NCBI RefSeq assembly: GCF_014898815.1
Contig: NW_026515455.1
Span: 434,001-498,000 of the forward strand
Length of the DNA: 64,000 nt
Direction: 5' to 3'
From: Panonychus citri
Taxonomy: Eukaryota > Arthropoda > Arachnida > Trombidiformes > Tetranychidae
The notes under the pieces are model-generated. The model made no database searches. It saw only the letters and a list, made by a program, of their open reading frames with translations, and was not told where the DNA came from. The position numbers and the translations under genes were made by a program. Of the stretch, positions 51,458 to 64,000 are shown piece after piece (positions within the stretch are counted from its first letter, which is position 1; every line of letters begins with the position of its first letter).

Positions 51458-54400
51458 AAGAGTCGAGTGGTGATGATGATGAAGATGGAGCGTGGTCAAG
51501 AATATGATGAATAGTCTTTCGAAGGGAATCAGTTTTGTTGATAGATTTCCGGTTTATTCTCACCCATCATTTAAAACAACTTAAAGAGAATCAACTTTCA
51601 TCTTTTATTTTTCTTCTATTCGAATATTCTCTTCAACTTCCTTTCTTCTTCTTCTTCTTCTTCTTCTTCTTCTCTCTCTCTTTCTCTTTTTGCTATTTGA
51701 TATTTTTTATATATTTTATTCTCCCAACACCAAGGACTCCGCATCCTCATCCTCAACTCAATCATGTGATTGATCATCTTCATCATTTTATATCTTTCTC
51801 ATCGAGTGGAGGGGGAGTTGAGGAAACAGAGAAACTTATAAAAGGGACCATTATCTTAGATAAAAATGGTAATGAAGTTTCATGTTATACTTTTTACTTT
51901 ATTGTTCATCTTCATCATTTTCTGGCTCTTCAAGTAAATTTCTGATCTTTCATATCCAATCCACTGTTTGTTTCGCAAAGAAAAAGTCACTGTCTCCCTA
52001 TTCTCTTTTCCTCATCCTTATTCTCTCTCTCTCTCTCTCTCTTTTCTGCTCATCTGATGTCACCTTCTGCTCTCACCACAGGCTTTCACAGTATAAATAT
52101 CGCCCATCCTTTGGTATAAATCACATTAGACTATCTTCATACTTTTCTCCCTTTTCTTCCTCATCTTTCATCCCTTATCTCTCATCTCTCAGCTCTTTTA
52201 TCTTCACCATCTTCTCACTTCTGCAATGACAAAGACAGTTCCTAGTTGATATAATAGGTGAAGATGATAAAATAAAGTCTCAATAAATATGAGAAACGAT
52301 CTTAACAACTTATTAATCCTTTTCAATTCTGATTTATTACTTGAAACGCTTTAAAAAGTATCATCCTTGTCTTCTTTCTCACCTTTATCTCTCTCTCTCT
52401 CTCTCTCTCTCTTTATCATAATCTCCATCGTCATAGTTGATCCATTCAGACCCTGGACTTTATTTTATTCATAATCTTCATTTTCAGTTTCGTGTCTCTC
52501 TCTCTATATAAATAAGGAAGATCAAGATAATTGAGTCTCTCAATTCCAACAGTAGATTCGTTTGAAAATTTAAATAAAAAACTGGTGATGATTAAAGATA
52601 AATTATCGAAAATTGGACAATTAAATATTAGATATAAAAGAAATTCGATCTACTTATTGAAAGAATCTCAAAGTTGTAACTGTTTGTTTCGCAAAATTTC
52701 ATTGATTTGTCAAAATTGGATAATGAATTGGATTAAATTATGAACAAAAGTTGATTGAGATTCGGAGCATCGGAGTTCGGGTTGATTGTTAGTAGTTTGA
52801 TTATAATTAATGGTTCGTATTCATCAGTTTAAATGATTATTTTGTCAAATTTCATTCAACTTATTCCCTTGTTTCCTTGACAACTTTACTTTCTTTTCAA
52901 CTATTACCTTGAAATTAATTGTTATTCAGACCAAGTCCTCAAAAGTTTTCAAGGTTGAATGTTGTCAACATCAATGTCTCATGTAACTTGTCTGTTTCGC
53001 TGTGAGAGAGTCATTATATCAAGGAAGTTGATCTCACTTTTTCTTTCAACAAACAAACATTCAACTTAAGTGATGATAAAAAGGAATTAATATAAATAAT
53101 ATTTTCATTTACCTTTATCATCTTGAGAAAGTGAGACACAACATCTTTTCATTTGATCCTTAAGATTATGAGGATGATCAGAATCTTCAGATAACCTATA
53201 AAAATGAAGAAATTTGGAGCAGTTTCTAAGAAAATTCTGTGGAAAAAGGAAACCAAGATAAGTCGCAACTTCATGTTGCAGATTCGCTTTAAAATTGCGA
53301 TGATATTGAGTTTTAACGTTTCATGGGAGAGGTAAAAGGTCAACTTAATGGGAGATTGGTTTCTGGCAAATAGGTGGAAGGGAATGTTGAAGATGAAGTT
53401 ATTGAAGATGATGATGTTCATGATGAAATGGAAGTCTACCTATAGAGAAAATGATTTTCTCTTCTTCTTTTTTTTGCAATTGAATCGAAGATGATGAAAA
53501 TGATGAACATGAAAAGAAGATGAAGTTGCCAATCAATATTAGATAGATTTCATCCTATAGAGTATACAAATTCATCTGCATCCTCTCAATGATGGAAGCT
53601 ACAATTGAAGAGTTAGAAAAACTGAAAATAAGAAGCTACTTTTATCTGAGCCACAGAAAATTGTAATCAGTTTGAATTAACTTCTGATTTAGACTACATG
53701 AGATGAACAGAATTTTTTTTCTTCCTAAAACTTGATTAGATAATCTCAACTCCAAGTTTGATTTTCAATACGAAAAATTGTTAACAGTTTCCTTCTAATA
53801 TTTGGAGAGATTTACTCGGTGTTTGTCTTTCATTTATCCTGATTCTCGAGTAATCAGAAGAGATATAATCAGAATCTCTCAGGACGAATTCTCTATGATT
53901 AAAAGGGTGAAAGAGCATCCGAGCGATCGACGCTGACTCGAAACTCGACTGAAAAAACATGAAAAAATTTAAAAACGAACATTTTTGTTCTGAATGATTC
54001 CAATTCTTGACATTGCAAATTCTTATCCCATTTTTCTGAAAACACAGAATTTTCTTTCTTTACATTTGGAAAAAAAAACTTGGGACTTTGCATGTTGGAA
54101 TTTATATCATCGAAATCATTCATAAAACAACAATGAACTTCAGAAACACTGATTTGCAGCATTATCATTAAAATGAATATCATTTAAATATCGATTATCT
54201 CTCGAGTTTGAAAATAATTCTTATGATTACTAACAAGAAAACCCTTCGCAATGAGCTAATATTGGTTAATTCAACACGAGGCAAATCTCAGAGATTAATC
54301 TAAACTTAATCTTCTGTTTGTTAATCCAACAATTATATTATCTGTATACTAGAAAAAAAAAAAAAACTGACGGTTACTTAAACATTTGATACAAAACTGA

Positions 54401-56457
54401 GTTTTCATATTGAAGTGAGTATATCAAGTTGTGTGTGTGTACTGATAGTGTATTTAAATGAGGAATCAACAATTAAAAGATCTTGATTAGAAAATTAAGT
54501 GAAAATTTATGCACCAAAGCATTTTGATAAGCCACTTTCATCATGATTCTTAATCTCTTAATGAGTCAACCAGATCCTTTTCATGTCTTTTAATTAATTT
54601 TCGTTAAATATTCTATTGTTTTTGCTTCTTATTTTTGCCTCGTATCTCATCTGATTCATTGAAAGACTAAAAGTAAATAAAGAATTGGGAAGACTAGACA
54701 AGGATTAAGAGATGATAATATTTTAAACCAAATGCTGTGGGCAATTGATGCGATCTCATCATCAATAAATATTAAACAATTAACATGCAACTATTAATTA
54801 TTCAATATTGAGAAACTGCCATCAGATTTGCTTTAATTTGCTTGATTAGACTTTTAGAGATTCGATAATTAGTTGTGTTATCACGTTCCAACACGAATCA
54901 CCAGAGATTAATTCTGTTTGAATAGGCCAATCACTCTTTTAGTTTTAATTCATTAATCTTAATCTTCATTAATGAAAATTTCAGTTGAAATAGTTTTTCA
55001 TTCATCTTTTTTTTTCATTCACTTTTTGTTGATTGTCCGATTCTCATTCACTACTATTTTTGACATTTCAGATTGAAATCTTATCAAAAGGATTAACGAG
55101 ATTGTCACTTGATCTTTCAACCATATGATCATCTAATCATGACAATTAACACTGATATTAACAATAAACTTTGGTTTAATCTCAAATGGATTTGGATCAT
55201 ATTAATTTGCATCATTTTTTAATTGATTTTTTAATCAATTATTCAACTAAATTAACAAGTTTTGCCAGTTGATCCACTCAACAGATTATAATAATCAATT
55301 ATCCAGGCTCATTTACTAATATAATATTAATACTCTCAACAAACTAATTAAATAATAAAGTTGATTAGAGGAAAAGAAGATGCATAACTTTAATTACTAT
55401 TCTTATGGTTAATGATAAGAAGTAATTAGTCTCACTAATCTAACGATGTGTTAATCACTTTAAATTATTTATTATTGATTAATAATTCGAGTATCATCAA
55501 CAATTGGCAATAAAAGTTAATCGAGAGTAACAGGTAATTTTTGAGTAGAAAACCACAAAACAATTGGCTTAATTGTTAACCTTTCATGGGGCTGATTTGA
55601 TTGAATTGATTTCCAGTTTCACTTTATCAGCATCGGAAAGATTATCGGGTTGATGAGTAGGGAGCAAGAGAGGTAAAATTTGAGTGAGTATTCAGATGAC
55701 AATGATGAGAAAAATATAATGATAATATGCAAATGATGAAATTGCAAGTTGACATAATTTGGATTCCTATTTCAATTCATTTCTAATTCAATATGATAAA
55801 TTTGGGAGATAAGATTCTGTTCATCCTGCTTTTCAGATGATGATAGTTATTATTGAATAAATATCATAATAGAAAAGCCAAAGGATTGGATTGACAATCA
55901 GAATAAACAAACAAATGAATGAGAGATTGATGAAACTCTATGGACTCAATTTGAGTAATGAGAAAAAGACAAAAACTGAAATTCAAATTTTGTTGATTAC
56001 TCGCAATAGAAAATGATCCAAATGAAATCTAAATCAGTTCGCAGAAAAGGATTGAAGAAAATCTTCATCAGTAATCTGATTATTAAATCGAAAAATGTTC
56101 CAGGTAAGATAAGAATCTCTGTTCTTCCAACTACTTAGATGAATATAAAAGCTCTTTTTCATCTTATTGTTATTTATAGACCTTTTTTCGAGTGATCATG
56201 AAACTGATAACCACCTTTAGGAATACACAGGGTAGAGCGAGATTTGTGTAACCCTCAATTACAATATGAAAGTCTCAGAATGATGGAAATGGTGAAGATA
56301 AAAACAAAAACATGAACCCTGATCCTTTTTTCTCATGGCCCATGGATCATTGGAATATGCATCTTCATCATTAATATGATCCGCATCTTTCTCCATCTCC
56401 ATCTTCATCCTTTACTCCATCTCACTTTCACTCTTGTTAGCAACCCTTTTTTACTTC

Positions 56458-56461
<4 letters not shown>

Positions 56462-56510
<49 letters not shown>
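56462..56510 (+). repeat. CT microsatellite
   Basis: Uninterrupted run of about 24 CT units. Confidence 0.95.
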
Positions 56511-56513
<3 letters not shown>

Positions 56514-58981
56514 CTTTCACCCTTCCAATTCATTTTCAATGCATAACCTCATACTTATACTTAGGCATCGTTATTATTGAAAATACTAAGAAGATTGAAA
56601 GGAGATGGATAAAAGGGGAGTGGAAAAAAGATGCAAAGAAGATGATGATGAAGAATAAGCATAAAAAAGAAAAATAATATGCAAATTTAGAGAACATCTC
56701 ATAGCATATAACCTTCTATTCTTCTTATTTTCATTTCTTATTCTGTCTTCTTTATCTACTTGTTATTTTCATGTGTGTTCACTCACATACTATTCCCTGT
56801 TTGTTTTGTATCCCTGTTCCATCTTCATTTTCATCCTCATCTTCATCATCAACATCATCCCTATAGCTTCTTATTCTTTTTTTCTTCCGGTTCTATTCCT
56901 TTTCTACTTCTTTTTCTTCAATCATCATTTTGTTTACGTTTGCTTTTTCTGCTTCTACATCATCATCATTCTGATTTTCTCTCATACCTTTCGCCCAAAC
57001 TAAGCATCAGTTTATTCCTGTTTGTTTACTGTGCGATTCCTTGTTAGTTTTATCTCCATCCTCATCATTTCTTTAGATGAGTTTATCATCCCTTTTCTGA
57101 TGACAATACATTCAACACAAACTTATCAACACGAGAAAAAATCAATGAGCTAAAAATTATCTTTACGAATACGCTAATTATTAAGATAAACATAAAAAGT
57201 AATGAAAACGATTAAGACTAAGTATTGGATTAGGCGAAATTATTAACTTTCAATGAACATAATATATGTACTTAATTTCAACTGAGGAAATATGAATCTA
57301 ATAACAATTCAATTTGAGCAGGAAAATGTGAATAATGAATATCTGAGTTGATCTGCTCTCATTTCCGATTAAGAGGAAGAAATGAAATAATTGAAAAAGT
57401 CTCTGTAATCAAGACTCATGATGACATTTGGTTAATTGAGCTAATGAATATTGATCAACAATAAAATTGAATGTTTCCGGTTTGGGCAATTTCATGTTAT
57501 TAATAAATTTTGTTGATATATTTCATGATAACCTGATCGATATAACAATTAATTGAGTTTTCAAACATTAGCTTGTAAATATTGTTACAAGTTAATCAAA
57601 TTTATTTACACGCTGAAAATGAATGAAAAAGTTTAACCAACGTGAATATTTGAATTTAATATTATGAAGATGAAGTTAAGATGAGGATTGATGATGATCA
57701 TTATTAACATACCATCAGTTGCAGTTTAATTTGATAAATATTAATATTCTGTTAATCAAGTTTACCTTTAATTAACAATCTTAATCATATTACAATCAGA
57801 TAAATTATCTTCCATCAACATATTCTGATTATCACTCACTCCTGTTTATTTATTTGAATATCTTTCTAATGATCATCATTAACATACCCAATTAATTGAT
57901 CACTTTCAATTTATTATTAACCAACACCAAGATTGTTAACAGTAATATTATCTTATATTTACTTGTGATGTTGATACTAAGATGCTGATCAAATATTATA
58001 TCGCAAGACAAACAATAAATATCATGATATTAAATCATCATGTAGACTTGTTGATTCATTGAATCTGATGAGTTCGTAATGATTTTGCTTTTATTTTTAT
58101 ATTAATTCGTTAATATCAACAAAAAGATTGAGTAAAAGGTAAGAAAATCTTTCATGAACCGAGCATTTCATCTTGATGATGACCATTATCTTTATCATTA
58201 CGAGTCCCATGTGATCTGAAATGGTCAACAGATGAGATTGAATGTAAAGTAAGAAGAAGAAAAAAATGAAAGTTAAATGGAAACAAAATCAATTTGGCAA
58301 AATATCTGCATCATTTCCCTTAAGTGAATGATTCCTATTGAAGACGAAGATGATTTTGTTTATCGAAATGATGATCGACAGTAAGATGAGGTCTATACTT
58401 TCATTCCAGAATCCATACAGGTTACATGATGAATTTTCTTGAAATTTTCCATCGCTGTGTTTACATTGAAACATTAAGCTCTATATGTTGAAGATAATAC
58501 ATGATGATGATGATGATGATGATCATATGATGGTAATCATACCGAACGGAACAAGATGAACAGAGTGACAACAATTTTCTTATTGTAAACATTATGTTTA
58601 ATTCATTGGTTAATATTTTCTTAATTAATTTAACTTGATTAACAGGTTATCAAGAAGTAAACAAGAAAAGCGAATGAAAATTGAATTTTAATTTATTCGT
58701 TGAGTATTAATCTTGATGTTCTCAGTGATATTATTGTTTTATTCATTTCGTTAATTACAAGCAAACAATCAAATTAAATAACTGGTTAGTTAGCTAATTG
58801 TTATATTTGTTGTGGTCACCTTTATATTAATGATAATAACAATAATTGGTCTGTCACGCATCTAATCTGTTCATCCCTAATAAGATGAACAATGAAGATG
58901 CTTTTCTTTATTGTGGTACAAAACAGTTAAGACAAATTCGTGATGTTTATTTTAACTGTTTCTTTCTTGTTTTCATTAAAG

Positions 58982-59069
58982 AAACTACCTGGACGTGATA
59001 GAGAACATGATCAACCATTGGCCACCCTGTATGTGCTCTTGTTCAACTTCTGAGGCGACAATTAATGGT
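58982..59069 (+). other. candidate internal exon, unrecognised protein
   Basis: Flanked by an acceptor (TTGTTTTCATTAAAG) and a donor (AATG|GTTAGT). In one frame it reads NYLDVIENMINHWPPCMCSC and continues STSEATIN, with Cys and Trp content unlike background frames here. The local G+C content rises sharply within exactly these limits. No family is recognised and no partner exon was found nearby. Confidence 0.25.
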
Positions 59070-62069
59070 TAGTCTTTCAAGTCGTGATCTTATAAGACGA
59101 GGCAAATATCCAATCTGAATCTCAATTACCAATTATCGTATTATTATAAAGTAGAGAAAATGAATATAATCGTAAAATTGTAACTCCTCTTGTTTCCTAT
59201 TATCATGAAAATCCTCCTACACTTGTAACTATAATTTACCTGTAAAAATTTAGAAACTACGATGAGAAAATAGATGTTATTTCAAGTGAACTTCATGTTG
59301 ACAAGTTACTCGGATAATGATTCATGATGAGAAAGAATATCGATCGAAATTTATTAAATGCTTCCTTCTCGTGGGATTGTTCCGTAATGGGTTCGCTGTT
59401 GATTGGTAAAAAATAAGGCAAATATATGGTTTTGGTCTGGATGATCAATAATAACATCAACACACCAGAAATACAATCAATGTTAACAGTGTCATCTTAA
59501 CAGTGTTGGTGAATTTACAGTTTCAGTTTATTTTAGTTAAAAGCTTTTATTGAGAGGACAAATTTTCATTATTTGCCTCTGGGGATGAATTGGCTTGAAA
59601 ATTTCATTCAGATGAGAGTTACTCTTTAGAGGAGGATGAAGGAGGAAGAGGGTGGATGGTTGTTGATTAACTGAGGTGGAGGAGGAGGAGGAGAAGGAGG
59701 ATAAGCAGGAGAAGTAAAGAATAATATTTATAAGATTAAAAGAATTCATCTCTAAAGCTTTAATCAGATTTGAGGCCAGAGAATGATGAAGATGAGATGT
59801 TACTTCAATATTTTTACCCAACACTTTGAGAATCATGAGATGGACTCTGAACTTGTATCCAAGAGACAAGATAAATGCTGTTGAAGCGCGTGTTTGACGC
59901 ACGACACAAGCACGCATTTCAAGTCACGATAACATCATTTTCATTCACGACTCATTATAACTTTATGTTTACATTTTTCATTCACTTCACCTTCTCAATC
60001 TCATCTTCTTAATTGTTTTCTTGGATTTTCATGAATGTTCAATGTAACTTATCTCCATGAAAGTTACAACCAGGATACATTTCGTATTCTGGTAATTGCT
60101 TATCATCAGAAATTTGACAAAATCATGAGAGTTGATCGTTTCAACTTATTTCTCTCATCAACAATTATCCCTTTTTCTCGCTTTGATAATTAATCATTGA
60201 TTCGTTTTTAATTAGTTTCATGATTACTTAATTTTTAATTATAACAAAATTCGCGAGACATTAACATCAAAATATCATTAGTAAAAAATAATAAGTAATT
60301 GAGATGAACGGAAACCAATCAATTGTAATTGATTGTTTATTATGAAATAATTTATATATAATTGCTGACCGGTTAATTGAGCCAACGAACACACAATTGA
60401 AATGTCGTAATTACGAGTTTGGTTTCGTATTACATTTCCAATGTAACTTGATAGTCAAAGTAATATAAACTTTTAATTGTAACAATTGGCTGAGCTTGTA
60501 AAAGATATGCCAATTCTGTGGCTATTTAACATGACGACTTGTTACTCGAGTTGTTTGTTTTCATTTGCTATTTGGTTTTTGGTGATTTAAGTGATTTGTC
60601 AAGAAATCTTCTTGTTATTATGTTGATTCTTTGCAGTGACAGATGAGCAAAAAGGAGATATGCAAATACTAAGTAGTAATTGTAACATGGAAAAGTAAAT
60701 TTAGGCAAAAATAGAGTAATTTTTTTAAAAAGAATTTTGCATAAAATTGTTGGCACTTCTGTAAACTGAAGGTGGAAATTCAAGGTTTGATGCTCTTCTG
60801 GTCAAAAAGAAAATGCTTGAGATGATGGAGAGGATAATGAGTTTACTTGCGAAATGACATCAACAAGACTAATTCTAGTGCACAAGATTTTATATTAAGT
60901 CAATTTGTTGAATGAATAAACGACGAGAGAGAGAGAGAGGAGAGAGCTATTGGTCTCCCATGTCATGAATTATTTTACATATTAATTAGCAAGTGTAACG
61001 TAAAACGTAAAACTCATTCATTGACACAACATCTTTTTGCTTTTCATTTATCTTCTTCATTCTCATCTCTTTCTTTCTTTCTTTCTTTCTTTCTCTTTTC
61101 AAGGTCAAGACAGAGCAAATAAAACGATCAAGTTTACGGTTAAAGAGTAAACAGAAAGAAAAAACAAAGAAAAGCCTGAGAAGATAAGCTAATGAAGATG
61201 CAAATTATTATCTTGATAATTATGCATCAGATTGATTCTATTAATACAAGCAAATCATTTCCATAATTTAAATAGGTTCTCATTTTTTTACCTCCATTAC
61301 CTGGACTTGATTTGATTCCATTTCCGATGAAAAAGACCACAATCAGTCGCAAGGATCATCGCACCAGTTTGACATTCGCTTCTCATGAATTCGCTTCTCA
61401 TGAATTCGCAAAAAAATGGCTGATGAGTTTGTTGAATGATGATGATGATAATTCTGAAGATTGAAGACTTCCGATGGACTTTAAATTTTCGCTTTCAATG
61501 CATCGTCAATCTTTTTCTGGGTCAACTGTAACGATTTGTTTTCATATTTTATTCAAATGAGATGAGGTGAGAAAAAAGTGATAACTTATCTTGCTATTCA
61601 ACATTTAATAATAATTATGATGAAGATAAACTAGTTGTTGAATATTCATTAAAACTGTTTTTTATTTTATTGCTAATTAACTCCTCCTAAAAGATTACCA
61701 TTGTTTTTAGATACTTGATGAAGATGAAGATGAAGATGATATTGTTTGCTTTTTGATTATTAATTTCTCGAAATGTTTGTATCCGATGAAAATATGATGA
61801 TAAACAACATGATCAGCATTTTCGTCAGTCTGTTTTGGTGTCAATGTGAATTAGCCCTTGAGGCTTTCAAGAAATAAACATTAGCATTAACATAACCTCA
61901 ATTAAACAATCAACTCAAGTTTAATTATCGTTGTACCGTCGGGTTTCAATTGCATTTTCTTGTTTAAGTTATCATCAGTATCATAAATACAAAGGTGAAA
62001 CTGTGAGTTGAAATAATGATTACAATTTTTTTTATAATCTATGTAATGAAGATAATAATGATTATCTAA
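59070..62069. other. intergenic region
   Basis: No gene recognised. Octamers at 60660 and 61198. A CTTT repeat lies at 61071-61093, and a tandem pair of TTCGCTTCTCATGAA at about 61377-61405. The minus frame at 59537-59917 has no homology I know. Confidence 0.55.
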
Positions 62070-62270
62070 ATGATGATAATTACGATAATGAGTAAAGTTT
62101 ATCACCATTTTCAACGAACATTTGTCTTACAATGTCAACGAACTGAATTTAATTCATTGATGGCATATTATAAGGGCTTCAGCTCATTTGAGGTTGATCG
62201 TTATACTCACGGAAAAGACAAAAACTACCAGAGGCAATCACAATTGATTATAAAGATGAGGGCCCCGTAA
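62070..62270 (+). other. coding-like open frame with strong splice donor, unrecognised
   Basis: ATG-started frame of 66 residues. The second half is protein-like and non-repetitive (YYKGFSSFEVDRYTHGKDKN, then YQRQSQLIIK). A consensus donor GTAAGT begins at 62267, two bases into a codon, so the frame may be an exon ending at 62266. No family is recognised. Confidence 0.22.
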
Positions 62271-63605
62271 GTGTATCAGTTTTTCAACTAAAAACAATTT
62301 TCTTTCGTCTTATTATCAACAATTAGCTTCAAGCATCAACAACCTTTCACATTTTCTGATTAAAATCAAAGCACTAGAACTTCATAAGTTGTTGATCGAG
62401 ATGTTGATCTGATAAAAACTCAAAACTGAGACGATAAACAACAAAATGTATTGAGAAACTTGTAGCACCAACGATTTAAGCTTTAATTTGCATAATTTCT
62501 GTCATCATCATCATCATCGTTATTGTTTCGTTTATCGAACCATGATAACTGATTCTTATCTTAATCAGTCAATGTCGTCTCCTGGCCCAGCATCAGCTTG
62601 ATTGCTGTCGATGAAATCTAACCCTTTCTCTCGTCCTTGTGAAAGCAACAAGTCAAAATCACCAACCTTAAATTGTTGCAACCATTTCAGTCTAATTGTA
62701 ATCAGTAAGAAGTTTCCAAGTCTCAGTTTTCAACAATTTCTTTGATACTTTTCCAGTTTATTGAGTAAAACTGTCTGATTCTTGTAATTAACAGTAGCAA
62801 GTGAAAAGTCAATCAATTGCACCAATATTACAAATATATAAACGTTACCGTTTTGCATTTTACAATTGGCTTTTTGTTTAGTACTTTTATTTTTATTGTT
62901 GCTTCGAGATGAAAAAAAAAACAATATGCAAATGCTAAGGTATCAACAGTAAAAGTTAAATTTAATTGATGGCAAGTACAAGTAGTTGTAAAATGTATTG
63001 TTGCCGTATAAACATTTTCTTCATAAACTGTAATATTTCAATACAATCGTAACCCTATAGAAGCAATAACAATAATATAATAATAATGATAATGGTTGTT
63101 AACTGTACCTGGTGAAGGTAAGAAGCACATTCACACAATAAATGATGATAATCATAAAATTTGAAATTCGCAGTTTCTTATTTTCCAGGTTAACATCAAT
63201 TGAGTAAAGAAACGTTACCATGAGTCTTTACCAATTGAGCTCGTGGCTCAAGTTCAATGATGGTGTTTGTCACGAATAGACGATCTGAGGAACAATAGAT
63301 TTTACCTTATTCAGTTTCTTTTATTCATCCTATATGAGTTCTATAAGCATCATCATCATTATCATCAACAACCATCAACAACCATCAACAACAAAAGCAA
63401 CAACAATATCCTAACCATCATCATCATCATCATCATCAATGAGATAACGTTCAAAGTTTTATTCAAAGATTAAGATTGAATCTCTTTTTGTGGCTTCTGT
63501 GTTAACACAGTAATCACAAATCTATCCTTAAGTGTGTTATTTTTCATCTTCATCTGATCCTCACAATTTATTGTTGATGTTTCCATTGTTTTGATAACTA
63601 CAAAG
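62271..63605. other. intergenic region
   Basis: No gene recognised. Octamers at 62486 and 62926. ATC triplet runs occur near 62500 and 63350-63440. Confidence 0.55.
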
Positions 63606-63845
63606 TTAAACTTTTCCTTTTTTGCAAAAACCATTTTGTGACCTGAATAAGCAAATAGTCCTCATCATCTTCCTCAATAACATTAAGCCCAAGTACGAGA
63701 TGACAGTTTCTCTTGTTTTAAATGGTCCAATTCGTTGGTCATCCCAAGTATCAGCATATTGGTGCTTGTCCGCAGTTCTCATTGCAAAAGTAACATCAAT
63801 AACATGTCTAAATACATTACAGACAGAATAGAATATTAAATTCAA
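63606..63845 (-). pseudogene. possible decayed coding fragment
   Basis: Minus strand: one frame reads VIDVTFAMRTADKHQYADTW and on to IGPFKTRET. From there a neighbouring frame continues in protein-like sequence (LGLNVIEEDDEDYLLIQVTK) to a stop. That pattern suggests an old coding segment with one frameshift. The plus strand is also open over the same stretch, and no family is recognised, so this may be coincidence. Confidence 0.15.
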
Positions 63846-64000
63846 TATAATTATTATTATTATCGAGTTTGAGTAACATTATCAGCTTCATTTTATGCTG
63901 ACAGATAACATGTTATTTATGTGAATGCTGTATTAGCTTGTATTCACACTAAATAGTATATGGATTGCGTTTAATACTCTTGATAATAATGGTAATCATG

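Larger units (their letters stand above)
50640..58981. other. intergenic region
   Basis: No gene recognised. Long GA (51394-51455), TTC (about 51643-51672) and CT (52024-52043, 52391-52413, 56462-56510) repeats. Octamers at 55205, 55727 and 56679. Frames at 51535-52229 are repeat-encoded. The frame at 53899-54183 (minus) has a hydrophobic start but no further support. Confidence 0.55.

Noticed and set aside
51535..52229. 136- and 115-residue Phe/Ser-rich frames
   Set aside because: Translations of TTC and CT repeats.
53899..54183. 94-residue minus frame with a hydrophobic start
   Set aside because: Hydrophobic start comes from AT-rich ATG/ATT codons; no splice or homology support.
1..64000. 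tRNA genes, rRNA, CRISPR arrays and bacterial-type operons
   Set aside because: No tRNA B-box/cloverleaf, rRNA core or regularly spaced repeats were seen; the DNA is clearly eukaryotic.

Overview
The window is AT-rich eukaryotic DNA (roughly 30% G+C by eye), full of CT/GA microsatellites and ATC/GAT triplet runs. The two recognisable genes encode arthropod-type transcription factors. The POU homeodomain has the arthropod HFHKQPKPSAQEI signature. The bHLH-PAS protein starts almost exactly as I recall insect Spineless starting. The organism is therefore an arthropod. The repeat texture and base composition would suit a mite such as a spider mite, but I cannot prove that from sequence.

Left third, minus strand: the 5' part of a spineless/AHR orthologue (ss). 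No single open frame shows it. I assembled it from six short exons whose splice sites, reading frames and intron phases all agree: 16184-16239, 15059-15249, 14426-14538, 13145-13234, 2753-2888 and 1183-1238. Together they encode about 214 residues: the basic N-terminus, the bHLH, the PAS-A domain and the start of the inter-PAS region. The remainder (PAS-B, transactivation region) lies off the left edge. Intron 4, about 10.3 kb, splits PAS-A.

Middle: the ss start (16239, minus) and the POU gene start (24228, plus) are head to head, 8.0 kb apart. Between them is a large, nearly perfect inverted repeat, with arms 16431-17503 and 23036-24112 around a 5.5 kb spacer. Each arm's outer end lies 100-200 bp upstream of one gene's start codon, so both genes carry almost the same 1.07 kb upstream sequence in the same orientation. 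The inner ends of the arms coincide with a CTCF-like motif, and a stronger one lies in the spacer.

The POU gene (24228-25979, plus) is a single-exon class III POU factor of 583 residues, orthologous to ventral veins lacking (vvl/drifter), with a poly(A) signal at 26027.

Right 38 kb (26033-64000): no gene I can identify. It holds microsatellites, an 803-bp tandem duplication (35249-36835), a long hairpin (31351-31490), many POU octamers (ATGCAAAT), and several short coding-like stretches that may be exons of unrecognised genes or chance open frames. The layout resembles a developmental-regulator locus with large non-coding flanks.
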